From: Coriobacteriia bacterium
GTDB lineage: Bacteria; Actinomycetota; Coriobacteriia; WRKU01; WQUG01
Direction of reading: 5' to 3'
NCBI GenBank assembly: GCA_009785795.1
Contig: WQVN01000008.1
Coordinates: 1 to 35,057 of the forward strand
Length of the DNA stretch: 35,057 bases
The position numbers and the translations under genes were made by a program. The notes below the pieces were generated by a model. It searched no databases, had not been told where the DNA came from, and saw only the letters and a program-made list of their open reading frames with translations. Shown one piece after another: positions 1 through 7,510 of the stretch. The stretch's first letter is position 1; each line of letters opens with the position of its first letter.

Positions 1-1759
1 AGCCCAGACTATCTGCTAGTTCTTGCATGTTTTCCACTGCAAGATTTTGACTGTTAATGCGATGCAGTAGGGCAGCAGCAAGTTCCTCCTGAGCTGCTTG
101 AACTGCCGACGCAGATTCTGGATGCTGCACACGTCCATTACGAAAAACAATGATTTCTGCATCATGCATTTGTTCAAGAATTGCTTCAAAGCGTGAATCG
201 TTCCAGGTGAAAACTTGAGCACTGCTTGATTTCCACAACAAGTCTTGCAAAGCACCAACGCTTATATCGAGAGCCTGTGGATTTGCTTGATGGTAGTCTA
301 GTAGCTTGGACAGAATGCGGTCTTTGAGCTTGTTGAGCGCAGTGTGTGACAGGTAGAAACTCTCTATGTCGCTCTTAAAGCGAACAAGGCCCGATGCCTG
401 ATTAAGGATTGCTGCAACCTGCCTCTTTGGCACATGCAATGATTGTGCAATCTGCTCTGAATTGTAGGGGAGAGCACTTAGCTCGAACAGGGCATCTATA
501 GCCTGATTGTAAGATTTGTCACGTAACAATTTGAGAAATCGCAGTTTTGCAGGACTAAGCTTAACGCGTGGACTGGCATCAGCCTCGCACTCAAGCACTG
601 TTCCTCCGGCGATAGTAAAAGCAGGAGAGATACTGCGCACAATGAAGTGGTCATTTACCGATACGGGCAGTGCATTATCCAATCGAATTTGAACAAAAGC
701 TGCCGTACCGCGCTCGAGGATTTTTGGACGCTCTTGTTTGTCCATGTCCTCTGAATAAAGCAGTCTGACACGTCCTGTGGTCTCGCGTGTTGCATGATGT
801 ATGTGGACAGACATGCCATCCTTTAATCTGAATTGTTCCGCAGAGTATGCATCTTTCTGCGGTATGCCTACATAGTGCAACCATGCATTAAAGCGCGTAC
901 TTTCAGTAAGCGTGCCAGGACTTGCGATAATATCACCACGTGACACCTGTTCGCGCTTGATCCCTGCAAGGTTCAGTGCAACTCGCTGGCCACATCGAGC
1001 CTTTGAATATTCGACTCCATGCACCTGAATGGAGCGCACTCGTGCGTTTAATTTTGAACAGTTTACTTCAAGCATGTCATCGCGCTGAATAGAGCCTTCC
1101 CACAAGGTGCCCGTTACAATCGTGCCAGATCCCTCAATTGAAAAGACGCGGTCAACAGGTAATCGTACTGCTGCATCCAATGCCTTTTTGTCGATACCAC
1201 TAACAGCGCGCTCGATAGCTGCAAGTAGTTCTGGCACACCTTGTCCGGTGCTGCCAGAAACTGGCACAATTTCTGCATCTGCAAATGGCGTGTCGTGGAG
1301 TAATTCGGCGACGTCCAAAACAGCAAGTTCTGCCAAATCGGCACCAGTCAAATCCACTTTGCTGACGGCAACTACTAAGTGACGTATGCCTAGCAGTTCA
1401 AGGATTGAGACATGTTCACGTGTCTGGACCATAACTCCATCATCTGCAGCTACCACCAGTAGTGCTACATCAATTCCTGTTGCTCCTTCAACCATGTGGC
1501 GCACAAAACGCTCGTGTCCTGGAACATCTACAACACCTAGCTGCGTGCCATTGGGTAGGACTAACTGGGCAAATCCTAGCTCGATAGTAATACCACGCCG
1601 CTTTTCTTCTGCAAGTCGGTCAGGATCAACGCCAGTCAGATAGCGAACAAGGGTTGATTTGCCATGATCGATATGACCCGCCGTACCCAACACAAATGAG
1701 GGAGCAGAGGGCGAAAATGCGTCTATGTTATTTGCTTGTGTGAAGCTGCACCTGCCCAT
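1..1759 (-). CDS. selB: Selenocysteine-specific elongation factor SelB (3' end cut by window edge)
   Basis: The minus-strand frame is open from about 1759 to the window edge (some 586 codons), although the ORF track lists only shadows here. The N-terminus has the translational GTPase motifs GHIDHGKS (P-loop), DVPGHE (G3) and SKVD (a G4 variant). Elongation-factor beta-barrels follow, then a C-terminal part ending at the edge in ELADSLG that fits the winged-helix repeats that bind SECIS RNA. SelB delivers Sec-tRNA to the ribosome at UGA codons. The start is uncertain. ATG 1759 overlaps the end of the upstream ATPase by 32 bases, suggesting translational coupling, and gives a 22-residue extension. 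GTG 1693 would give the usual short N-terminus ([11 protein letters not shown]). Neither has a clear Shine-Dalgarno box. Perhaps a few dozen residues are missing off the left edge. It is the last visible gene of a tupB-tupC-selB unit. Confidence 0.95.
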   Translation of the reverse strand, partial: MGRCSFTQANNIDAFSPSAPSFVLGTAGHIDHGKSTLVRYLTGVDPDRLAEEKRRGITIELGFAQLVLPNGTQLGVVDVPGHERFVRHMVEGATGIDVALLVVAADDGVMVQTREHVSILELLGIRHLVVAVSKVDLTGADLAELAVLDVAELLHDTPFADAEIVPVSGSTGQGVPELLAAIERAVSGIDKKALDAAVRLPVDRVFSIEGSGTIVTGTLWEGSIQRDDMLEVNCSKLNARVRSIQVHGVEYSKARCGQRVALNLAGIKREQVSRGDIIASPGTLTESTRFNAWLHYVGIPQKDAYSAEQFRLKDGMSVHIHHATRETTGRVRLLYSEDMDKQERPKILERGTAAFVQIRLDNALPVSVNDHFIVRSISPAFTIAGGTVLECEADASPRVKLSPAKLRFLKLLRDKSYNQAIDALFELSALPYNSEQIAQSLHVPKRQVAAILNQASGLVRFKSDIESFYLSHTALNKLKDRILSKLLDYHQANPQALDISVGALQDLLWKSSSAQVFTWNDSRFEAILEQMHDAEIIVFRNGRVQHPESASAVQAAQEELAAALLHRINSQNLAVENMQELADSLG

Positions 1760-2324
1760 CACTACTAAAGAACAGACAGTATTCGCCGAGGATGTCGCGG
1801 TGTTCTTGTGCATTGACTGCTGCCATAAGAGTGCGACCTTTCTCTTTGCAGTGTGCAAGAGTAAAGCGTACTATTTCATCTGCACAATCTGAGTCAATTG
1901 CAGCAAAGGGCTCATCAAGCAACAGCAACTCGCTATTGCCAAGCAAGCTGCGTGCAAGAAACATTCGCTGTAGTTGTCCACCGGAAAGGGAGGTTGCACT
2001 TGCATTGATTTGTCCTGCCAGTCCCAAACAGTCAAGCATTTCGCAAGCATCATTTTCTCGATCTTCATGCAATCCCAGCATGACATTTTGCAAGCAACTC
2101 ATCTTGAAGATGTAAGGATGTTGTGGTTGGTAGCTAATTGAAAGCGGATCTTCAATTGTTCCTGAGTCAGAAGTCAAAATACCTGCGAGCAGGCGCAAAA
2201 AGGTTGATTTTCCTGTTCCGTTTGCTCCCCACAACACATAGCTTGCACCAAGCTCAATAGCAAGTGATGGTATATCAGTTACGATTTTTCCATCAAACTG
2301 TTTTTGTAAATCTGTTATCTGCAT
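1728..2324 (-). CDS. tupC: Tungstate/molybdate-type ABC transporter ATPase (TupC-like)
   Basis: This is a short (198 aa) ABC ATPase with Walker A GANGTGKST near residue 35, signature LSGGQ near 115 and Walker B LLLLDEP near 135. Its start overlaps the stop of the permease gene by one base (TAATG), so the two are translationally coupled and form one importer. The substrate call rests on the partner permease, which is TupB/WtpB-like. Tungstate is preferred, but molybdate or another oxyanion cannot be excluded. It lacks the C-terminal regulatory TOBE domain of ModC, in keeping with the short TupC type. It acts on the cytoplasmic face of the membrane. selB follows with an overlap or a short gap. 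Confidence 0.75.
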   Translation of the reverse strand: MQITDLQKQFDGKIVTDIPSLAIELGASYVLWGANGTGKSTFLRLLAGILTSDSGTIEDPLSISYQPQHPYIFKMSCLQNVMLGLHEDRENDACEMLDCLGLAGQINASATSLSGGQLQRMFLARSLLGNSELLLLDEPFAAIDSDCADEIVRFTLAHCKEKGRTLMAAVNAQEHRDILGEYCLFFSSDGQVQLHTSK

Positions 2325-2965
2325 TAGCCTTTTTCCTTTACGCGGCTTGCGAGAATGTTAGCAAAAAGAACTATTGCAATCAGTATGCCAGCCATGACAA
2401 ACGCCTGCGTAAACTCACCCTGATGTGTTGTTGTCATGATGGCAGTAGTAAGTACGCGAGTTTGTCCCTTGATGTCGCCACCTGCAAGACTTACTGCGGC
2501 AACTTCTGCCATTGCCCTGCCAAATCCAATTAGAACTGCAGATAGGCATAGGTACTTGCATTCGCGAAAGAGCAATGTATATATTTTTACTGTTCGCAAG
2601 GGAATGCCCTTACATGTTTCTAGGAAATCCCCGCGCATTTCAAGAAAGGCAGGAAAGAGAATTGAAGCCATCAGAGGAGTTATTACCATGACTTGTGCCA
2701 CAACCATTGCAGTAATGCTAAATCCTATTCCCAGCCATCCCAGTGGACCATCAGAATTGGTAAGCATAAATACAAGTAGCCCTGCAACAACAGGCGGAAT
2801 ATTGCTGAGCGCAGTCACAACGGTACGCAATGCTTTTACCTGTCGACCATCACCCATACCCAGCAGTAAAGAGAGGGGAGCAGCAAGGGCAGATGCAATC
2901 GCGGTACTCGATATGCAAACTACAAGGGTTATCCCAATTATATGGATAAGTTCTACTGCGTCCAA
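2324..2965 (-). CDS. tupB: Tungstate-type ABC transporter permease (TupB-like)
   Basis: This 213-residue membrane protein has about five to six hydrophobic segments. The stretch GPLGWLGIGFSITAMVVAQ, followed by a binding-protein-dependent transport loop, resembles TupB/WtpB tungstate permeases. It starts at TTG 2965, preceded by AGAGGGAGC about 8 bases upstream; this Shine-Dalgarno decides the start over downstream ATGs. It heads the tupB-tupC-selB unit. The cognate substrate-binding lipoprotein TupA is not encoded in the window: upstream lies a 158-base divergent intergenic region and then an unrelated ABC-2 pair. Molybdate specificity is the main alternative. Confidence 0.7.
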   Translation of the reverse strand: MDAVELIHIIGITLVVCISSTAIASALAAPLSLLLGMGDGRQVKALRTVVTALSNIPPVVAGLLVFMLTNSDGPLGWLGIGFSITAMVVAQVMVITPLMASILFPAFLEMRGDFLETCKGIPLRTVKIYTLLFRECKYLCLSAVLIGFGRAMAEVAAVSLAGGDIKGQTRVLTTAIMTTTHQGEFTQAFVMAGILIAIVLFANILASRVKEKG

Positions 2966-3123
2966 ACGAATTTGCTCCCTCTCTGTCTAATGCATGCTAG
3001 GCACACTCTAAGATAACAGAATAGCAAATATTTACTCGAAAACAAGGTGTTGGCAATTGCGATGCTGGATACTTGATAGACAGGTATGCTAGCTCATTAG
3101 ACAATTGCCAGTAAGGAGCGCCA
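2966..3123. promoter_or_regulatory. Divergent control region between tupB and the ABC-2 operon, with inverted repeat
   Basis: This non-coding region must hold the promoters of both divergent units. A perfect 9-base inverted repeat, TGGCAATTG at 3051-3059 and CAATTGCCA at 3102-3110, flanks 42 bases just upstream of the plus-strand Shine-Dalgarno TAAGGAG. No convincing -35/-10 pair could be fixed. The repeat could be a two-site operator or a leader hairpin. No regulator gene sits beside it. Confidence 0.4.
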
Positions 3124-3924
3124 ATGCTACAAGCAATGAACTTGAGTAAGACCTTTGATGGATCTACAGCTCTTAATGAATTGAACTGTACCGTCCCGAC
3201 AGGAGCCATTTATGGAGTTGTCGGAAGTAATGGTGCAGGAAAGTCAACCTTTTTGCGCCTGCTTGCAGGCATTTATCGACCCGACAATGGGCGTGCAACC
3301 TTAAACGGTGTTGATATTTACGAATGCGTCCAAGCAAAAGAACAGATAGTTTTGGTACCAGACGAACTGTACTTTTTACCACAGGCAACATTGCAACGTA
3401 TGGCTGCACTGTACCATCGCAGCTTTCCACATTTTTCTCTTGATCACTTCAATGCATTGGTTCAATTATTTCAGTTGAATCCAACAAAGCCTATTCGAAC
3501 CTTCTCAAAAGGAATGAAGCGTCAGGCAGCTATTATTTTGGCACTGGCAGCAAAGCCGCGCTACTTGCTACTAGATGAAGCATTTGACGGACTGGATCCT
3601 TTAATGCGTGATGTTGTGCGCAGGATTCTTGTGCATGATGTTGTTGCACGAGAAACGACAATCGTCATCTCGTCTCATAGTTTGCGCGAACTTGAAGACA
3701 CCTGCGATTGGCTTGCACTACTACATAGAGGTACGCTGGTTTTAGAAAGCACAAAAACAGCATTGATTGAGCAGGCACCAAATGGCTTGGAAGCGCTGTT
3801 TGTCGAACGCTTAAATCAGGTTGGCTATACTTTTGACGATGCGCTTGCAACGCTCTATGCGCAACAGAGCGTACAAGCAAGAGCCGAAACACAAGAGGGA
3901 ATGCAGGAGGTGACCGTAGCATGA
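3124..3924 (+). CDS. ABC-2 type transporter ATPase (YtrB/EcsA-like)
   Basis: This 266-residue ABC ATPase has Walker A GSNGAGKST near residue 38, a degenerate signature FSKGMKRQ near 128 and Walker B YLLLDEAFDGLD near 145-160. The H-loop region reads VISSHSLRELED. The SKGMKRQ signature is typical of ATPases that pair with large ABC-2 permeases of the YtrB/YtrC and bacitracin or envelope-stress groups. The start at ATG 3124 has TAAGGAG upstream. The next gene overlaps by four bases (ATGA), so the two are coupled. Such units are often led by a GntR-family YtrA regulator, but none is present here. The exported or extracted substrate is unknown. Confidence 0.85.
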   Translation: MLQAMNLSKTFDGSTALNELNCTVPTGAIYGVVGSNGAGKSTFLRLLAGIYRPDNGRATLNGVDIYECVQAKEQIVLVPDELYFLPQATLQRMAALYHRSFPHFSLDHFNALVQLFQLNPTKPIRTFSKGMKRQAAIILALAAKPRYLLLDEAFDGLDPLMRDVVRRILVHDVVARETTIVISSHSLRELEDTCDWLALLHRGTLVLESTKTALIEQAPNGLEALFVERLNQVGYTFDDALATLYAQQSVQARAETQEGMQEVTVA

Positions 3925-5450
3925 AGCAGCTTTTTGATTCTGTGTTTTCTTGGAAGTTGTACAGAGAGGCTTTATCGCAGCTGCGATTGATGGGCTTTCT
4001 GACCAGTGGTGCGCTGCTAATATTTATGGCCGTACTTCCGATTCTTGACGCAACAGCATGGTCTTGGCATGGGCGAAATTTCGCACGCGATGCAAGTATG
4101 ATTGATTTTTCAGTACTTTTGTACCTGTACGTATGGATTGCTCCTTTTATCTTGACCTTTGCACTATTTGGCTTTTTGAACAGTCGCAAAAAATCTGACT
4201 TCTATCATTCGTTGCCTGTTACGCGACAGGCATTGTTTTTGAGCTTTGTAAAGGCGGTGTTGACCTGGCTGCTCGTAACAGTAGTGCTTGCTGTCCTAAT
4301 ACCTGCAACAATTTATGCACTGCTTGGTGCTCCACGCGTATTTTCTGAGGTTGGACCATTATTATTGCTGCTGATTCCAGCATTGTCATTTGCCGTTGCA
4401 GTGGCAGCACTTGTTGCCAGTGTGAGTGGTACGCGCTTTACTAATCTGTCACTGGCTGTAGTTATTATTGCTATTCCGCCACTACTGAGCGAGTTTTTGA
4501 GAAATGCTGTTGCAGATAGCGTTCCGACACTTGCTCCGAGTGGTGTTGGCCTTTTTGGTTTGCAGCTAAGTAATACCTATTACACCTTTGACATGTGGTC
4601 CATTCTTGACACTATAGGGCGCGAAGGAGGCAGATGGCTTCAAGAAATGCTCCTTAATGCTGGATTTACTGCAGTTGTGGCACTGGTATTGCTACTTTGC
4701 GCTGGAATATTCTTTGTGAGACGACGCAGTGAAATGGCAGGAAATAGTGCACCGAATCAATGGATGCAGTGGATGTATCGTATTTCAATTGCGTTTTTAC
4801 CATTATTAGTGTTCTTCATGCAAGACTTCATGTTCTTTCATATTGCAGATTTCATTTCAGGTCTTATGGTGACACTGATTATCTCGATTATCCTGGTCTG
4901 CGCCTTTGACCTGATCAGTACCAAGGCTTGGAAAAATCTGCTCTATGCAATTCCTGCTGTGGGAATAGCTAGCTTAATTATGATTTTGCTTGTTACCCTA
5001 ATTTGGGGTGTCGCGTTGTCCGAGTCAACCTTTTCGCCCAAACCAGAGCAGATTCAGTCAGTTAGAGTGGTCAACGCACGAAATCCTGCATGGGGATGGG
5101 ACTTTATCACGCATGGCAATACGACAGAAATGCAAGCCCTACAGAGACTTCGTGATGACAGAGTTCGCATTACCGATCCTGAAGTTAACAACCAGGTGGT
5201 AGAACTACTTGATGATATGCGCATTCAACCTACATGGGGCAATTTGGGCAGACTCAATAATTCGTGGGATCAATGGTCTGGCACAGACAATACAATTGAT
5301 GCTCAGATTGAAGTTATCCTGACAAGTGGACAACGAAAGAATCTCATGTTGCCTGTTGCAGCAGAACGATGGGGTAGTGGTGCCATGAACCCAACAATTT
5401 CCCTTAATGATTTGGGTGAAGCGCTTGTAAGGGTCGACAGCAACAGGTAG
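3921..5450 (+). CDS. Large ABC-2 type permease with C-terminal extracytoplasmic domain
   Basis: This 509-residue integral membrane protein starts four bases inside the upstream ATPase gene (ATGA). About eight hydrophobic segments lie between residues 25 and 375, including LYLYVWIAPFILTFALFG and LLYAIPAVGIASLIMILL. A soluble segment of about 130 residues, rich in Trp, Asn and Asp, makes up the C-terminus and probably lies outside the membrane. The motif SRKKSDFYHSLPVTR after the second segment is typical of YtrC-like permeases. With the ATPase it would form a homodimeric exporter or a lipid/peptide sensing pump. The substrate cannot be read from the sequence. Transcription probably ends at the hairpin at 5506-5541. 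Confidence 0.8.
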   Translation: MKQLFDSVFSWKLYREALSQLRLMGFLTSGALLIFMAVLPILDATAWSWHGRNFARDASMIDFSVLLYLYVWIAPFILTFALFGFLNSRKKSDFYHSLPVTRQALFLSFVKAVLTWLLVTVVLAVLIPATIYALLGAPRVFSEVGPLLLLLIPALSFAVAVAALVASVSGTRFTNLSLAVVIIAIPPLLSEFLRNAVADSVPTLAPSGVGLFGLQLSNTYYTFDMWSILDTIGREGGRWLQEMLLNAGFTAVVALVLLLCAGIFFVRRRSEMAGNSAPNQWMQWMYRISIAFLPLLVFFMQDFMFFHIADFISGLMVTLIISIILVCAFDLISTKAWKNLLYAIPAVGIASLIMILLVTLIWGVALSESTFSPKPEQIQSVRVVNARNPAWGWDFITHGNTTEMQALQRLRDDRVRITDPEVNNQVVELLDDMRIQPTWGNLGRLNNSWDQWSGTDNTIDAQIEVILTSGQRKNLMLPVAAERWGSGAMNPTISLNDLGEALVRVDSNR

Positions 5451-5505
5451 TTCGTGCTTGCTAATTATCTGTATTGCAGATTGTGCACAACAACACGGTA
5501 AATTG

Positions 5506-5541
5506 ATAGAGGTGAGTGGTCACAGGATCACTCACCTCTAT
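5506..5541. terminator. Hairpin between convergent genes, probable bidirectional terminator
   Basis: A perfect 13-base stem (ATAGAGGTGAGTG / CACTCACCTCTAT) with a 10-base loop sits between the ABC-2 permease (plus) and the OFA carrier (minus). Neither side has a strong T run, so it may be a weak or Rho-assisted stop, or may protect the 3' ends. Confidence 0.65.
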
Positions 5542-5566
5542 TCGTGCCTTATGGCTGTACTGGTCT

Positions 5567-6940
5567 CTATGACTTGCCAGCAGCACGCATTTCTGCAAGT
5601 TCGACATCTCTATCTTTGAGAGCTTTCTTTAGCAGTAAAGTTAGTCCAATGGCTACAACCATCATTGCCGCACATACCATATAGGTAATAAAGAAGTCTC
5701 CTTGAATTCCAAAGAGTATGTCAGCAATATTTGGTGCAAGCAGACCGGCAACGCCGTATGCCATGTACATGATTCCGTAGTTAAACCCATAATTCTTCAG
5801 TCCAAACTGATCACCTGTTAACGCGGGGAACATGGTCAAAAATACTCCAAAGCATGTTCCAACTAAGGCAAATCCTAAGATTAGCAGTGGAACACTATTA
5901 AAGGTGATAAAGGCAAGCATGGTAGCCATCTGCAATACTATTGCGATTAGCAAGGTGTTCGTACGTCCGATTCTATCTGAAAGACTGCCACCTGCAATAC
6001 GGCCTGCAGTGTTGACCACTGCAACAAAGCTGATAAGGAAAGCGCCAATGCCAATTCCAACAATCGTTGTAGTTTCTGCTGCGCCAGCAGGTAGCAGCTG
6101 TTCGCTGGTTATATTTGCAATATTTCCAATCATCATAAGACCGATAGATGCGACGAGGGCAAAGGTAGCAAACATTAAATAAAAGACGCGCGTCTTGAAC
6201 ATTTGCTTGAAGTCAAAGTCGAGCGGAGCTTCAGTAACCGCAGCATTGGCAAGATCCTTTGGCTCAGGAGCCACATAACCTTCAGGGGGATTTCTTACGA
6301 ACTGCGCGACAATGAAGCTGACTGTCGCAACGCCAATACCCAAAATGAGGAAGGTGTGCTCGATGCTTCCACCAGCTCTTCCTAAGAGCCATCCAGTGAT
6401 TGGTGCATAAATTACAGATGCAAGGGCAAAGCCACCTAGAACCATGCCTCCAATAAGACCTTTTTTGCTGGGATGATACCACTTAAGTCCGCAGGGAAGT
6501 ACACTGCCATAGCCAAAGCCAATACCAAGACCCGTCAGTACGCCAAAGGCAAGCGCGATACCTATGGGACTGCCAAGTATGGGCATATAGCCCAAGCCTT
6601 CAATGTAATTATATCCTCCTGTGGCCGCAGGTCCACCAGTAAATACTCCAGACAAAATTCCCGATATTATGAGTCCTGAACCAACCATCAGTCCTCCGGC
6701 AGCAGCTACCCAACGTGGACCAAATTTGTCCTGCAGTCTGCCACCAATAAGTGCGCCCGTAGCAAAAAACACTAAGACTAAATTGAAGGGCATTCCTGCT
6801 TGAATAGATGTCCAATTCCACTGCTCAAGTAACTCAACTCTGAGCAAGCTCCATACATATAAAATTTGTATGGTTAGGTTTAACAGGACGCATGCTGCCA
6901 GCACGATAGGTGCCTTCATAAGCCCCTTTGTATTTGTCAT
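5567..6940 (-). CDS. MFS transporter of the oxalate/formate antiporter (OFA) family
   Basis: This 457-residue protein has about 12 hydrophobic segments in two halves. The first half has GGRLQDKFGPR between TM2 and TM3, and the second has GGSLSDRIGRTNTL at the equivalent place; both are MFS A-motif sequences. The N-terminus (LLNLTIQILYVWSLLRVEL) and the central GLGIGFGYG match the OFA family (OxlT and relatives), which exchange small carboxylates such as oxalate and formate. The actual substrate is unknown. The ATG at 6940 is preceded by GAGAGGGATTAAGAC. It is a single-gene unit with its own promoter region containing a palindrome, and is probably controlled by a repressor encoded elsewhere. 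Confidence 0.85.
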   Translation of the reverse strand: MTNTKGLMKAPIVLAACVLLNLTIQILYVWSLLRVELLEQWNWTSIQAGMPFNLVLVFFATGALIGGRLQDKFGPRWVAAAGGLMVGSGLIISGILSGVFTGGPAATGGYNYIEGLGYMPILGSPIGIALAFGVLTGLGIGFGYGSVLPCGLKWYHPSKKGLIGGMVLGGFALASVIYAPITGWLLGRAGGSIEHTFLILGIGVATVSFIVAQFVRNPPEGYVAPEPKDLANAAVTEAPLDFDFKQMFKTRVFYLMFATFALVASIGLMMIGNIANITSEQLLPAGAAETTTIVGIGIGAFLISFVAVVNTAGRIAGGSLSDRIGRTNTLLIAIVLQMATMLAFITFNSVPLLILGFALVGTCFGVFLTMFPALTGDQFGLKNYGFNYGIMYMAYGVAGLLAPNIADILFGIQGDFFITYMVCAAMMVVAIGLTLLLKKALKDRDVELAEMRAAGKS

Positions 6941-6972
6941 GTCTTAATCCCTCTCGTGTTCAATCGTGAATG

Positions 6973-7000
6973 ACAACTTATAGTATACTAGACAAGTTGT
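6973..7000. promoter_or_regulatory. Operator-like imperfect palindrome upstream of the OFA carrier
   Basis: ACAACTT (6973-6979) and AAGTTGT (6994-7000) are perfect inverted arms around the perfect palindrome TAGTATACTA (6981-6990). The site lies 33-60 bases upstream of the OFA start codon, where a minus-strand promoter is expected (TATACT could be its -10). This geometry fits a dimeric repressor site, and the site could serve the OFA gene. It is also upstream of, but further from, rpsO. Confidence 0.5.
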
Positions 7001-7069
7001 TTTATTGGTTGCCCCTCACTTGGGTGCTTGGCTTAACACCAGCGGCATTCTCGGTTTGGGGTGGATGAC

Positions 7070-7098
7070 TTGACTGGATGAGTGTGTCCATGTGTAAA
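7070..7098 (+). promoter_or_regulatory. Candidate promoter of rpsO
   Basis: TTGACT at 7070-7075 is followed after 17 bases by TGTAAA at 7093-7098. Transcription would begin near 7105, leaving a leader of about 29 bases before the rpsO ATG. That is too short for an extended S15 autoregulatory leader unless transcription starts further upstream. Confidence 0.5.
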
Positions 7099-7133
7099 TG
7101 GCACCCTGTCAGCAAGCAGAAAGTAGGTGTATT

Positions 7134-7403
7134 ATGCCTTTGACAAAGGATGTCAAAACAGCAATTATTGCCGAGTACGGAAATGATGCAAAAGATTCGG
7201 GCTCAACAGAAGTTCAAATTGCATTGCTGACACAACGCATTAAGGATTTAACCGAACATCTCAAGACGCACAAGGGCGATCATCACACACGTCGTGGTCT
7301 GCTCAAATTGGTAGGTCAACGTAAAAGACTGCTGAACTATCTGAAGGCAAAGGATATCGAAGGGTATCGCGAACTTATTGCAAAGCTAGGCATTCGCGGA
7401 TAG
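7134..7403 (+). CDS. rpsO: 30S ribosomal protein S15
   Basis: The 89-residue product has the S15 pattern: an N-terminal helix, then [13 protein letters not shown] and the 16S-binding segment [21 protein letters not shown]. Length and sequence match the family exactly when the ATG at 7134 is used. The ORF-track start at 7098 would add 12 non-conserved residues and lies inside the candidate -10 element. S15 binds the central domain of 16S rRNA early in 30S assembly. pnp follows after 107 bases with a hairpin between, the conserved rpsO-pnp arrangement. Confidence 0.98.
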   Translation: MPLTKDVKTAIIAEYGNDAKDSGSTEVQIALLTQRIKDLTEHLKTHKGDHHTRRGLLKLVGQRKRLLNYLKAKDIEGYRELIAKLGIRG

Positions 7404-7418
7404 CAAAATGGTAAGACG

Positions 7419-7452
7419 AGGGAGCGCGTCCATTAGATGTGCTCCCTTCTGT
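7419..7452 (+). terminator. Hairpin between rpsO and pnp
   Basis: AGGGAGC (7419-7425) pairs with GCTCCCT (7441-7447) across a 15-base loop and is followed by the T-rich TCTGTTT. It probably gives partial termination or an RNA-processing site, so that S15 and PNPase are made at different levels. Confidence 0.65.
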
Positions 7453-7510
7453 TTATAAATGGGAATGGGCGGGGGCCTGTTCTTGAAGTAGAAGAGGTAG
7501 GAGATTTATT

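Noticed and set aside
2436-2990. 184-aa plus-strand ORF opposite tupB
   Set aside because: Shadow of the permease gene: low-quality Ser/Thr/Arg-rich translation without motifs or ribosome-binding site.
7098-7133. Extended rpsO start
   Set aside because: Adds residues absent from S15 and falls in the candidate -10 box; ATG 7134 gives exactly 89 aa.
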